64,000 bases of DNA from Chroococcidiopsis thermalis PCC 7203 (GCF_000317125.1 NC_019695.1:1786336-1850335); one strand, 5' to 3'; shown: positions 19,437 to 29,437, counted from the first letter of the stretch. Program-made: numbers and translations. Notes: generated from the sequence alone by a model not told the origin.

Positions 19437-21656
19437 ATGAACAGTGAGTGGGCGACTGCCTCTGAAAAGACAATCTTAATTGTGGACGATATTCCCGATA
19501 ATTTGCGAGTGCTATCAGCAACGCTATCCGAGCAGGGTTACAAAGTCCGGTGTGCTAAAAATGGCAACATGGCATTAAAAGGAGCGCAGGTAGCTGCACC
19601 AGATTTAATTTTGTTGGATGTCAAAATGCCGGATATAGACGGTTATGAGGTTTGCCAACACTTAAAAGCTGAGATGCGAACCCGTGAAATTCCAATAATT
19701 TTTATGAGCGCTCTAGACGACGTGCTAGACAAAGTCAGAGCTTTTGAAGTCGGGGGAGTTGACTACATTACTAAGCCGTTTCAAGTCGAAGAAGTTTTAG
19801 CTCGAATTAAAAATCAACTTGCCTTACAAGCAGCTAAGGCAGAAATTCAGCAATTAAATATCAAACTAGAACAACGGGTAGAACAGCGTACCGCGCAATT
19901 AGCAGCAACGAATCATAAACTACAACAAGAAATTCTCGAACGGCAGCAAGCAGTTCAGCTATTAAATGAAAGCGAGGCACGACTGGAGAGCATTTTAAAC
20001 TCTTTAGAAGAAGTTGTCTGGTCTGTTACTGCTCAAAATCCCACCTTGATTTATCTCAATCCTGCCGCACAGAAGGTTTACGGTATTCCGACGACAGAAT
20101 TTTTAAAAAATCCGCACTTGTGGCTAGAAGTCGTACATCCAGAAGACCGCGAACAAGTGGAAAAGGGGGCGCAAATCTTGCGATCGCAGGGTAGCCATAG
20201 CTCGGAATATAGAATTGTGCGTGCTGATGGTGAAGTGCGCTGGTTGTACGCTCGCGCTCATTTAATTTGCGACCCTACAGGCATTCCCCTACGAATTGAT
20301 GGCATTATCTCTGACATTACCGATCGCAAGCGGATCGAGCAACAACTCATCTACGATGCTTTACACGATGACCTGACGGGATTACCGAATCGCACGTTTT
20401 TTCTGGAACGGTTGGAGCTAGCGTTGAGATATACCAAACGACATCCAGATTATCTGTTTGCCGTACTTTTTATCGATCTCGATCGCTTCAAAATTGTGAA
20501 TGATAGCCTCGGACATGCAGTAGGCGATCGCCTCTTGATTGCTTTTACCAGTTTAATGCAACAATGCTTGCGTACTTCAGATACCGTGGCGCGCTTTGGC
20601 GGGGATGAATTTACAATTTTACTAGAAGACATTGAGCAAATTGCCGACGCAATCAAAATTGCAGATCGCATTCAAGCAGAACTTGCCCAGCCGTTTGAGT
20701 TAGAGGGGCATACGGTTTTTACTACTGCTAGTATCGGCATAGTTTTTAGTGGTATGGGATACGAGTCTCCCGCCGAGTTGCTACGGGATGCTGACACGGC
20801 GATGTACCGAGCTAAAGAGAGCGGCAAGGCACAATATACAATTTTCAACCCTGATATGTACGCTCAAACGCTACAACTACTGCATTTAGAAAGAGATTTG
20901 CGGCAAGCTTTGGAGCGTCAAGAATTTTGCTTGCATTACCAACCGATTGTATCTTTGAGTAGCGGTCAGATGGTTGGCTTTGAGGCACTCATCCGCTGGC
21001 AACATCCAGAACGAGGTTTAGTTTTCCCTGGTGAATTCATTCCTATTGCCGAAGAAATTGGCTTAATTGTACCCATTGGTGAATGGGTTTTAGAACAAGC
21101 TTGCGCTCGATTGCGACAGTGGCAGTTACAGTTCCCTCAAGCAGCGAATTTAAAAATTAGTGTCAATCTAGCTAGCCAGCAAATTAACCACCCCAAATTA
21201 AGCGAACAGATAGACCGAATTTTGGCTGTAACTGGCTTAGATGGTAGTCACTTAAGATTAGAAATTACTGAAACCATGTTGCTACACCATACAGAAGCAA
21301 CGATTGACATGTTATTAAAAATTAGGTCTAAAAATATTCAACTAAGTATTGATGATTTTGGTAAAGGTTATTCTTCCTTGAGCTATTTACATCGATTTCC
21401 TATTAATACTTTAAAAATTGATAGTTATTTTATCAGTCAAATAAATCCTAATTCTGAAAATGTGGAAATCGTCAGTACGATTAATACCCTAGCTCATAAT
21501 TTGGGTATGGATGCGATCGCTGAGGGTATAGAAACGGCTCAACAATACGCTCAACTCAAAGCTTGGGGATGTGATTTTGGGCAAGGATATTTCTTTGCTA
21601 AACCTTTGGACTTCCATGCGGCAGAAGCGTTGATTATATCGAATCCGCAATGGTAA
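19437..21656 (+). CDS. REC-PAS-GGDEF-EAL response regulator
   Basis: Cytosolic response regulator that likely controls cyclic-di-GMP. The receiver domain (about residues 10-130) has acceptor D61 in LLDVKMPDIDGYE and a conserved KPF motif. A coiled coil and PAS domain (about 180-300) follow, then GGDEF at 388-392 with inhibitory RxxD (RTSD) upstream, and EAL at 516-518 with DDFGKGYSSL. Both enzymatic motifs are intact. It starts 3 bp after the hybrid kinase stop, so the kinase is its probable phosphodonor. No membrane segment is visible. Output direction (synthesis or breakdown) is not predictable. Confidence 0.93.
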   Translation: MNSEWATASEKTILIVDDIPDNLRVLSATLSEQGYKVRCAKNGNMALKGAQVAAPDLILLDVKMPDIDGYEVCQHLKAEMRTREIPIIFMSALDDVLDKVRAFEVGGVDYITKPFQVEEVLARIKNQLALQAAKAEIQQLNIKLEQRVEQRTAQLAATNHKLQQEILERQQAVQLLNESEARLESILNSLEEVVWSVTAQNPTLIYLNPAAQKVYGIPTTEFLKNPHLWLEVVHPEDREQVEKGAQILRSQGSHSSEYRIVRADGEVRWLYARAHLICDPTGIPLRIDGIISDITDRKRIEQQLIYDALHDDLTGLPNRTFFLERLELALRYTKRHPDYLFAVLFIDLDRFKIVNDSLGHAVGDRLLIAFTSLMQQCLRTSDTVARFGGDEFTILLEDIEQIADAIKIADRIQAELAQPFELEGHTVFTTASIGIVFSGMGYESPAELLRDADTAMYRAKESGKAQYTIFNPDMYAQTLQLLHLERDLRQALERQEFCLHYQPIVSLSSGQMVGFEALIRWQHPERGLVFPGEFIPIAEEIGLIVPIGEWVLEQACARLRQWQLQFPQAANLKISVNLASQQINHPKLSEQIDRILAVTGLDGSHLRLEITETMLLHHTEATIDMLLKIRSKNIQLSIDDFGKGYSSLSYLHRFPINTLKIDSYFISQINPNSENVEIVSTINTLAHNLGMDAIAEGIETAQQYAQLKAWGCDFGQGYFFAKPLDFHAAEALIISNPQW

Positions 21657-21676
21657 TTGAGTAGTGCGTGAGTAGC

Positions 21677-21701
21677 GTAAGATGGGCATTGCCCACCTTA
21701 C
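21677..21701. terminator. Hairpin between convergent genes
   Basis: GTAAG-TGGGCA pairs with TTGCCCA-CTTAC with one mismatch, in the 55-bp gap between two convergent genes. The same GTGGGCATTGCCCAC core forms the rpsF terminator at 35067, so it is a repeated terminator-like element that may act in both directions. Confidence 0.55.
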
Positions 21702-21711
21702 TCGGACTAAA

Positions 21712-22878
21712 TTAATTCTCGATTGGTGGTGCGAGCGGCGCTCTCAATCTACCACCACCACCGATGTTATCAGGTCTGTTATTGTCAATGATGTTTAGTG
21801 CTGAAATTAGCTTCATCATGTCGTCATAAAAAGCACCACTCCGACCTTCAAAACTATAGCCGTAGCGATTGCGAAATTCTTCTGGAACTCCTTGTTCTAC
21901 AGCGAGATAGTAAGCGTCCCAATAAGCATCATCGACTATGTATGCACCATAATTTTGTAATGCCTTGAAAATCTTCTGCCCCGCAGGAGTCTTTAATCCT
22001 AAACTGTCTATCTTTACGTGAGGCGGGATTGCCAATAAACTACCTTGTACGAGTTTAGAATTAGTCCCCTTATATTCACTCTCGGCATATCGGTCGGCGC
22101 GGTCGGCGGGCCAGCGATAACCGGGCATAGATTTAGAATAATGAAGATATTTTTTGCCCCAAACCAAGATTTTGATCGCGTGGCGAATTGGTTCGTCACC
22201 TGTTAGTTCGCCTCGGCGAATAGAACCACCGATCGCCGACATCCCAGAACCGAAGTGAGTACCTTTAATCCCGTCGCCGTAAATGTCAACACCCCCCCAC
22301 GGGTTACGCCAGCCGTGGATGTTGCCACCTGCGGTACAACGAGCCAGGGGTTCGAGTTGCTCGATCGTTCTTCCATCTGGCATCAAAAAAGCTGCGGCAT
22401 TATTAGGGGTAGAGTATGGTTGACTGGTTGCGTCTGGGACGATTAAATTGTCGGGGACTGGGAGAGAAAGACCCATTGATTGCTTACCCGTACAGCGTCC
22501 AGGACCGAAACTTCCCGGTGATACAACTTGTCGCATCGGATCGCCAGCTTTGAGCTTGTAGAAGTACTCCCGATCTGCACCAAAAAAGCCTGCTTTTGGA
22601 AGATTTGCTGGTACATATGTTGCAGTAGCTCCAATTGGCATATTCCAAATTGAAGTAGAGGAGAAGGGCCACAACCATTTGTCTCGCGATTTGGGGTCTT
22701 GAGCTAGAATGCCAGAAGTCACTTGCTGACTAATGAGAAAATCTTGGCTTGGCTTTTGAGCCGACAGATTGTCAGATTTCCCTTCATTATTTGCAGTCGT
22801 TGTATGACAGCTACCGATAGTAATACTAAGAACAACACTAGCTGCTAGTGCAATTTGCTGAGCTTGAAACTTACGCAT
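21712..22878 (-). CDS. Predicted lipoprotein of unknown function
   Basis: 388 residues, not recognised. A signal peptide ends in a lipobox-like IGSC with C24. The mature protein starts with a low-complexity region, then WPFSSTSIWNMPIG near residue 70. Conserved-looking motifs include HGWRNPWGGVDIYGDGIKG, HFGSGMSAIGGSIRRGEL and IRHAIKILVWG, rich in Gly, Trp and His as in secreted carbohydrate-active or surface proteins. C-terminal GGGGRLRAPLAPP is Pro/Gly-rich. An envelope location is inferred; no catalytic motif can be named. It converges on the signalling operon, with its own promoter presumably in the large spacer upstream. Confidence 0.7.
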   Translation of the reverse strand: MRKFQAQQIALAASVVLSITIGSCHTTTANNEGKSDNLSAQKPSQDFLISQQVTSGILAQDPKSRDKWLWPFSSTSIWNMPIGATATYVPANLPKAGFFGADREYFYKLKAGDPMRQVVSPGSFGPGRCTGKQSMGLSLPVPDNLIVPDATSQPYSTPNNAAAFLMPDGRTIEQLEPLARCTAGGNIHGWRNPWGGVDIYGDGIKGTHFGSGMSAIGGSIRRGELTGDEPIRHAIKILVWGKKYLHYSKSMPGYRWPADRADRYAESEYKGTNSKLVQGSLLAIPPHVKIDSLGLKTPAGQKIFKALQNYGAYIVDDAYWDAYYLAVEQGVPEEFRNRYGYSFEGRSGAFYDDMMKLISALNIIDNNRPDNIGGGGRLRAPLAPPIEN

Positions 22879-23558
22879 GATCTACTGTATATCTTTAGTG
22901 AGTGCGAGCAAGACAGAGGTTGCTGCTAGTTGAATTTGAGTTGGGGGATAGAAGAAACTTGAAAAATGCGATCGCATATATCTAAACACTTAAGGAAATA
23001 GAGTAAAATATCTCGACCGTGAAACTCAGAGCGATCGCGCTTGGTTTAAGTTAAATTTATAGAACCATCACAAAATCAAGTTAATATGTATTTTTCAGAT
23101 CGACCAAGGGCAATTCTACTGAAGTTAAATTACAGTAAAATTGCCGATCTGCAAGCATTAACTCGATCGATCTACGTTGTTTGGAGATGTTTGCTAAGCG
23201 ATCTACCTACGCTTGAGGACGATTGCTGGCTACTATGCGTTTTACTTATGAGTTAGCAAATTAATACAGTATCTATCGTATAAATACGTAAATTTTACCT
23301 ATATTTGAGATCCATAAAAATAATTAGTACAGCACTAAGCCCCAGCGAATAGAATTCGCGGCTAAATAAACGCGGCTAAATAAACATAAATGTAAAGCAG
23401 TTTGCCGTAGGCAAACTAGCCCGCGCGGATTCATGGCAAGTTAAGGGTTGAACCTACATTCACGCAGGATAGGCAGGTTTTGCGTGTGTAGCAGCGATTT
23501 CAATCGCCAAGGGCAAGATCTCAAAAAATAGGGCGGGTATAACCCACCCCACAAACTC
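22879..23558. other. 680-bp gene-free region with several small palindromes
   Basis: No gene or RNA is recognised. Small palindromes occur in a row: GCGAATAGAATTCGC (23345-23359), AGTTTGCCGTAGGCAAACT (about 23399-23417) and GCGATTTCAATCGC (about 23491-23504), with CGCGGCTAAATAAA twice just before. This looks like a composite dispersed repeat downstream of ppsA. The part near 22900 probably holds the lipoprotein promoter. Confidence 0.5.
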
Positions 23559-26012
23559 TTAGCACCCGCGACCCAACTTCTCTTCTACTTCTGCTACCAT
23601 CAACAGAGTTTTTAGTACCGAATCGGGGTTGAGGCTCATAGAATCTATTCCCTGTTCTACTAAAAACTGAGCGAATTCTGGGTAATCGCTGGGGGCTTGA
23701 CCGCAGATCCCAATTTTACGACCCTTAGCTTTAGCAGTAGCGATCGCCATTTGCACCAATCGCTTAACTCCTGGGGTGCGTTCGTCAAACAAACCCGCCA
23801 CTAAAGCCGAATCTCGGTCTAATCCAATTGTCAGCTGAGTTAAATCGTTAGAACCAATCGAAAACCCATCAAAGACTTCGCTGAATTCCTCCGCCATCAA
23901 AACGTTGTTGGGCAACTCGCACATGACGTAAATTTCTAACCCGTCTTTACCTCGTTCTAAACCGTGCTTTGCCATTTCTGCCAAGACTTTACGCCCTTCT
24001 TCGGGAGTGCGGCAAAAAGGAATCATCGGAATTAAATTGGTTAACCCCATCTCTTTTCGTACCTGCTTGATGGCATGACACTCCAAAGCAAAAGCATCGC
24101 GGTAACGCGGATCGTAGTAACGCGCCGCCCCCCGCCACCCTAGCATCGGGTTTTCTTCCTTGGGTTCAAACTGCTTTCCACCGAGTAAGTTGGCATATTC
24201 GTTCGATTTAAAATCACTCATCCGCACGACAACTGGATTAGGGTAAAAAGCAGCTGCCAGCGTCGCTGCACCTTGGGCTAGTTTCTCGATAAAATACTGG
24301 GGCTTCTCTGCAAAGAATGCCGTCATTTCAGCAATTTTGGCTTTTTCCGCTTCGTCCTCTAAGCGATCGAAATGCAGCAGTGCCAAGGGATGAATTTTGA
24401 TATAGTTGGCAATAATAAACTCTAGCCGTGCCAATCCCACACCATCATTAGGAATTGCCGAGAGGCTGAAAGCTTCCGCAGGATTGCCTACGTTCATCAT
24501 AATTTTGGTACGAGTGCGAGGCAGGTTATCTAAGGGAACTTCTCGAACTTCAAAAGGTAATAATCCTTGGTAAACCTTTCCCTCATCGCCTTCAGCACAG
24601 GAAACCGTAACTTCTTGCCCAGAATGCAACACGCTAGTAGCATCGCCACAACCGACGATCGCCGGAATTCCAATTTCTCTAGCGATAATTGCGGCGTGAC
24701 AAGTTCTACCACCTTGATTTGTCACGATCGCGCTAGCTTTTTTTAAAATAGGTTCCCAGTCGGGGTCTGTTTTATCAGTAACTAACACATCCCCAGTTTG
24801 GAAATGGTCGAGTCTATGCACGTCTGTAATGACTTTAACTTTCCCCTGACCGATCGCCTCGCCGACACTGCGACCTGTAATTATAGGTGCATCGCCGTTA
24901 GCCCCGACTAAGTGATAACTCCGTAAAACGTTGAGACTTTTTTGCGATTGTACGGTTTCGGGGCGGGCTTGGACGATAAATAGTTCTTCTGTTACGCCGT
25001 CTTTTGCCCACTCAATATCCATCGGGGTATAAGTACCGCGCACTTTAGAGTAATGATCTTCGATCGCGCAAGCCCAACGCGCTAATTGCAATATCTCGTC
25101 ATCGTTGAGGGCATATTTGCCGCGATCGCTAGGTACGACAGGAACGTTTCTGGTAACTTTCGATCCGCCTGTATCGTAGACCATTTTGAATTCTTTAGAA
25201 CCCAATCTTTTACCTAAAATCGGGCGAAAACCTGCTTTGAGTGTAGGTTTGAAGACGTAGTATTCATCGGGGTTAATTGCCCCTTGGACGATATTTTCGC
25301 CCAAACCATAGGCGGCTGTAATCAAGGCTGCATTTTTAAATCCTGTCTCCGTATCGATAGAGAACATCACCCCAGAAGCCGCCAAGTCAGAACGTACCAT
25401 TTTTTGTATGCCAATTGAGAGGGCAACGCTGAAATGGTCAAAACCTCGGCTGTGACGATAGGAGATGGCGCGATCGGTAAATAGGGAAGCAAAACAACGA
25501 TGACAGGCAACTAGTACGCCTTCAACGCCGTTGATGTTGAGGTAGGATTCTTGCTGTCCGGCAAAACTAGCATCTGGTAAGTCTTCAGCTGTGGCGCTAG
25601 AACGAACGGCAACATCAGTGTCAATCCCGTAATTTTCGCATAACTTTTCGTAGGCAGTAGCGATCGCCTCTTTTAAGTCTTTCGGGAAAGGCGTGTACCG
25701 CAGCATAGATCTTGCTTGTTTACCGCGTTGGCGTAAGTTATTCAGATCTTCTACATCTAAATCGGCAAACAGCGATCGCAATTTGGCATCTAAACCAGTC
25801 TGCTGAATGTAATAGCGATAGGCATAAGCAGTAATTGCAAAGCCGTTGGGAACGTTAATACCTTGGGGTGTGAGTTGTTGGATCATTTCGCCTAAAGAGG
25901 CGTTTTTCCCGCCTACCAAAGCCAGATCGTGAATTCCTACCTCTTCAAACCAGAGAATCAGCGATCGCTCTTTTGCTGCTGGGGAGGTCGTTTCTGTTAC
26001 CGCCGTTACCAT
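23559..26012 (-). CDS. ppsA: Phosphoenolpyruvate synthase
   Basis: Makes phosphoenolpyruvate from pyruvate with ATP hydrolysis to AMP and phosphate, for gluconeogenesis and carbon overflow control. The N-terminal ATP-grasp domain (VGGKNASLGEM, RSSATAEDLPDASFAGQQ) precedes the phosphohistidine domain with H439 in GGRTCHAAIIARE and the TIM-barrel PEP-binding domain (GSNDLTQLTIGLDRDS). Length 817 fits. The start MVTAVTE has a plausible AGAGAGGAAAAT upstream. It is a single gene with the decayed Rpn fragment and recG behind its promoter region. Confidence 0.95.
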   Translation of the reverse strand: MVTAVTETTSPAAKERSLILWFEEVGIHDLALVGGKNASLGEMIQQLTPQGINVPNGFAITAYAYRYYIQQTGLDAKLRSLFADLDVEDLNNLRQRGKQARSMLRYTPFPKDLKEAIATAYEKLCENYGIDTDVAVRSSATAEDLPDASFAGQQESYLNINGVEGVLVACHRCFASLFTDRAISYRHSRGFDHFSVALSIGIQKMVRSDLAASGVMFSIDTETGFKNAALITAAYGLGENIVQGAINPDEYYVFKPTLKAGFRPILGKRLGSKEFKMVYDTGGSKVTRNVPVVPSDRGKYALNDDEILQLARWACAIEDHYSKVRGTYTPMDIEWAKDGVTEELFIVQARPETVQSQKSLNVLRSYHLVGANGDAPIITGRSVGEAIGQGKVKVITDVHRLDHFQTGDVLVTDKTDPDWEPILKKASAIVTNQGGRTCHAAIIAREIGIPAIVGCGDATSVLHSGQEVTVSCAEGDEGKVYQGLLPFEVREVPLDNLPRTRTKIMMNVGNPAEAFSLSAIPNDGVGLARLEFIIANYIKIHPLALLHFDRLEDEAEKAKIAEMTAFFAEKPQYFIEKLAQGAATLAAAFYPNPVVVRMSDFKSNEYANLLGGKQFEPKEENPMLGWRGAARYYDPRYRDAFALECHAIKQVRKEMGLTNLIPMIPFCRTPEEGRKVLAEMAKHGLERGKDGLEIYVMCELPNNVLMAEEFSEVFDGFSIGSNDLTQLTIGLDRDSALVAGLFDERTPGVKRLVQMAIATAKAKGRKIGICGQAPSDYPEFAQFLVEQGIDSMSLNPDSVLKTLLMVAEVEEKLGRGC

Positions 26013-26338
26013 AGCTATTTTCCTCTCTAGTGATTGCTACTGCGATCGAGTCAATTTATATCAAAAAGTAAATTTAGTATTTTCTTTTCTAATCTATTAG
26101 GGATCAAAGCCTTTTGACATCAAATCTAAACGAACCTACATATTTGTAAGTTACCAGCAATTTTGCAAAGAGTATTATTTAGAACTTATAGTGACAAAGA
26201 TAAAATTGAATTACGCAAACTCTTAGTATTGACTAATCTAACAATTTTTGCGAAGACTTGTTGTATAACCTACTGCAACTAGTAAAAATCGAAAAAAACA
26301 TCAATTGTGTAGTAGTAGGCGAGAATATGTCTAAATTC
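26013..26338. other. Spacer upstream of ppsA, nothing recognised
   Basis: AT-rich 326 bp containing the ppsA promoter by position. No repeat family member, hairpin or short gene stood out on either strand. Confidence 0.4.
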
Positions 26339-26824
26339 TTAGTTTGCTGAATTGTTCAACCAGTTGACTAAATCTTCTGGATTAGAAAACTCCAATAGAG
26401 CTTCAGCCAAATTCTCTAACTGAGTTAAGGATAACTGGCAAATACGCTCTTGTAATTCAGGCTCAACGGCTCCAACTCGGCGCGGTAGCTGACGTAGAAT
26501 CAACGTGAGAGCTTCTTCCTGTCTTCCTTGTTACAGTCCTTGTTCCATCCAGCTCGTTACTATTTGCATCACAACCTCCTGTTCCTCTGGTGCAATTTGA
26601 TTTATGTTAGTGCGAAAAAGTTCTTCTTCGGCTGTATTCAATTTTAAATAGGTATCAATAAATCCAGAAATTAATTGCATTCTTGTCGGATCTAACCGCA
26701 AAGTTGCCAAAGCTCTTACGAATGTATTCAATGGTACATGATACAGGAGCAGTTTCCAGGTCGTAGAGTTGTCGTAGCTACGAAAAATCTCGAACACTTG
26801 GAACGATTTACTGATTGCCAGCAT
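26339..26824 (-). pseudogene. Decayed Rpn-family (PD-(D/E)XK transposase-like/DUF4351) gene
   Basis: The frame 26824-26531 ends MEQGL-stop, but translation continues in the same frame past the TAA (26531-26533) as QGRQEEALTLILRQLPRR, then GAVEPELQERICQLSLTQLENL, and ends WLNNSAN-stop at 26339. That is the usual coiled C-terminus of Rpn/YhgA-like recombination-promoting nucleases in cyanobacteria (MEQGLQQGRQEEA). The TAA is one base from CAA. The N-terminal nuclease core is absent: the fragment begins in the middle region (RALATLRLDPTRMQLISGFIDTYL) and only 39 bp separate it from the recG stop. It is therefore both truncated and interrupted. Confidence 0.75.
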
Positions 26825-26863
26825 TGGAAGGATATTACTTACTAAGATTTTATAGACCCTAAC

Positions 26864-29437
26864 TTAAGTTAAAATCGTCCCACCCATCAACTTTTGATAT
26901 CTATAAGTTAATTCTGCTTGCATTAAAGTCCAACGTTGCAAAGTTGGATCTTTCTCCATCACCTTCTCAGCGGCTTCTCGCGCAATTTCTAAAACAGCCT
27001 GGTCGTCGATTAAACTTGCCAAAGTAAAATCTGGTAGTCCAGCTTGACGCATTCCTAAAACTTCCCCAGGACCGCGAAATTTCATATCTGCTTCAGCAAT
27101 AAAAAATCCATCTTGAGATTCTTCTAATACTTTTAAGCGCTGACGGGCAGTTTCATTCTTAGGATTACCCATTAACAGACAAAAAGATTGCGCCGCACCA
27201 CGTCCGACACGTCCCCGCAACTGGTGCAATTGAGATAAACCAAATCGCTCGGCATTTTCAATTAGCATTACCGTAGCGTTGGGAACGTCTACACCAACTT
27301 CAATTACAGTTGTAGAGACGAGAATTTGCGTTTGGTTGTCGCGAAATAAATTAATCGCCTCGTCTTTATCGGCTGACGACATGCGACCGTGGAGCAATCC
27401 GACTTGAAACTGGGGAAAAATGCTTTCTTGCAACTTTTGATATTCATCGACTGCTGCTTTTAAGTCCAGCTTTTCCGATTCTTCCACCAAGGGCAAGACA
27501 ATGTAAGCTTGTCTGCCTTGAGCAACTTCACGCAGAATTAATTCATAAGCGTGCGATCGCTCTTTACTAGATAAAACTGTTGTATGAATCTTCTGTCTAC
27601 CTGGGGGCAATTCATCAATTTGGCTCACATCCAAATCCCCGTGTAAAGTTAAGGCTAGCGTGCGGGGAATTGGCGTAGCTGTCATCGTCAAAACGTGGGG
27701 AGACTCGCCCTTTTGTTGCAAACGCGCCCGTTGTCCGACACCAAATCGGTGTTGTTCGTCAATTACGACTAATCCTAAACGTTGAAAAATGACTTTATCT
27801 TGAATTAAGGCATGAGTCCCCACTAATAGGGGTAACTCTCCTGTTTCTAATTGGGCGTGAATTTGCCTTCGTTTCGCCGCTGGAGTCGAACCCGTTAGCA
27901 ATTCTACAGGTAAATGCAGTAAATTAAACCAACCAACTAACTTGCGATAATGCTGTTCTGCTAATACCTCTGTGGGAGCCATCAACGCCCCCTGGTAGCC
28001 TGATTGAATCGCGGCGAGAATTGCTACCACTGCAACAACCGTTTTCCCCGAACCCACGTCTCCCTGAACCAGGCGATTCATCGGTACGGATTTTTTTAAG
28101 TCATTGAGAATGTCATTAATCACCCTTTGCTGCGCACCAGTGAGTTTAAAAGGTAAAAGTTGATAAAACTTTTCCACCAATTGACCGCTTGGCGAGAGAA
28201 CGGCACTATTAGCAATTTGCCGTGCTTTATATTGGCGTTGCAGCAAACCTAGTTGTAAATAGAAAAACTCGTCAAATACCAGCCGACGACGGGCAAGTTC
28301 TAAAGCGTCAGTATCAGCTGGAAAATGGATATTAGCGATCGCTTCCCTTACCTCAACAAATCCGTAATAATCGCGTAAAGCTTTTGGTAGCGGATCTTTG
28401 AGATGAACTAGGGATGGAAGTGCGGTAGTGACAGCCTTGCGCACCATATCTGCCCCGACACCTTCCGTCAAGGGGTAAATTGGTACAACTCGACCCACAG
28501 TTAATGAATCAATTGTATCTCCTGGGTGTGCCAGCACCTCCAGAGCTGGTTTGTCCAGCGTCAGACCGTATTTACTCTCTTTCACCAATCCCGACGCTGC
28601 GATGACTGCGCCAGGTGGATATTTGCGCTTTTGTTGTTCTTGCCAACCGCGATGAGAATAACGTCCGCCAGCGAAAAAGTAGTTGAGGCGAATTTGACCC
28701 GTATTATCTTTCAGGACAATTTCCAGAATGGATAATTTAGCATTACGGGGACTGGTAAAACACTGGCACTTTTTTACCGTTCCTACTAGCGTTGCTGTTT
28801 CTCCCGCCTCTAAATTGCAAATCTTAACCTGTCGTGCGTAGTTAATATGATCGCGGGGATAGTAGAGTAAGACATCTCTGACGGTATACAGTCCCAACTT
28901 GGCTAAAATCTCACCTCTTCTCGCACCAATCTCCGGCAACCTAGTCAAGGGCTGCTCTAAACTGGGTGCAAGACGTTGATTTATCTCTGAAGATTTAGTA
29001 GAAATTAGGGTTGAGGTTTTAGGTTGGACGACGGGGGAGTCGGGAGTCGGTAGGGGCGGGCTTCCAAACCCGCCCGTACGGGAGTCGGGAGTCATGTTTT
29101 GACTTTTAACTTTGGACTTTTGACTTAATTCGTCACCTAACTCATAGAAATGCTGCTGTTCTGATACTTGCTGAGAAAGGTGCAAGCATCTACGTGCTGC
29201 TGCAACTACGCTTTGTCTCTCTTCCTGCGTCATCTGATGGTATTCGGCAAATTGCATTGCCATTTCCTGCCATCTACGTCTTTCTTCTACAGATAAAGTG
29301 ACAGGAGGTTTGCCAAAACTCAAACAGAGAAACTCGCTGAAGCGGTATTGTTTCCCTACCAAGTCTACAAAGCCTTTCTCTGCCTCCACAGCTAAGGCTT
29401 TCTGCAATCGCAACCAGTCTATATCGTCATTAGTCAT
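26864..29437 (-). CDS. recG: ATP-dependent DNA helicase RecG
   Basis: Branch-migration helicase that remodels stalled forks and Holliday junctions. An N-terminal extension of about 160 residues, usual in cyanobacteria, precedes the wedge OB domain (TLVGTVKKCQCF). Helicase motifs follow: Walker A GDVGSGKT near 459-466, DEQHRFG near 556, TMTATPIPRTL and the RecG-type QLRGRVGRG. The C-terminus FRGPGEVLGMRQ is typical. Length 857 is somewhat long, partly because residues about 103-134 (SKVKSQNMTPDSRTGG, PLPTPDSP) are encoded by spacer-type repeats. It is downstream of the coiled-coil gene on the same strand. Confidence 0.95.
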   Translation of the reverse strand: MTNDDIDWLRLQKALAVEAEKGFVDLVGKQYRFSEFLCLSFGKPPVTLSVEERRRWQEMAMQFAEYHQMTQEERQSVVAAARRCLHLSQQVSEQQHFYELGDELSQKSKVKSQNMTPDSRTGGFGSPPLPTPDSPVVQPKTSTLISTKSSEINQRLAPSLEQPLTRLPEIGARRGEILAKLGLYTVRDVLLYYPRDHINYARQVKICNLEAGETATLVGTVKKCQCFTSPRNAKLSILEIVLKDNTGQIRLNYFFAGGRYSHRGWQEQQKRKYPPGAVIAASGLVKESKYGLTLDKPALEVLAHPGDTIDSLTVGRVVPIYPLTEGVGADMVRKAVTTALPSLVHLKDPLPKALRDYYGFVEVREAIANIHFPADTDALELARRRLVFDEFFYLQLGLLQRQYKARQIANSAVLSPSGQLVEKFYQLLPFKLTGAQQRVINDILNDLKKSVPMNRLVQGDVGSGKTVVAVVAILAAIQSGYQGALMAPTEVLAEQHYRKLVGWFNLLHLPVELLTGSTPAAKRRQIHAQLETGELPLLVGTHALIQDKVIFQRLGLVVIDEQHRFGVGQRARLQQKGESPHVLTMTATPIPRTLALTLHGDLDVSQIDELPPGRQKIHTTVLSSKERSHAYELILREVAQGRQAYIVLPLVEESEKLDLKAAVDEYQKLQESIFPQFQVGLLHGRMSSADKDEAINLFRDNQTQILVSTTVIEVGVDVPNATVMLIENAERFGLSQLHQLRGRVGRGAAQSFCLLMGNPKNETARQRLKVLEESQDGFFIAEADMKFRGPGEVLGMRQAGLPDFTLASLIDDQAVLEIAREAAEKVMEKDPTLQRWTLMQAELTYRYQKLMGGTILT
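29037..29130. repeat. Spacer-type repeats inside recG coding sequence
   Basis: GGGAGTCGGGAGTCGG flanks a short hairpin element (GTAGGGGCGGG / CCCGCCCGTAC, 29050-29079), followed by GGGAGTCGGGAGTC and GACTTTTAACTTTGGACTTTT-type units. The same pieces fill spacers elsewhere. Here they are translated in frame in the RecG N-terminal extension. Confidence 0.8.

Noticed and set aside
26013-26863. An intact Rpn nuclease near ppsA
   Set aside because: The catalytic N-terminal region is absent and a stop interrupts the tail, so it is recorded as a pseudogene.
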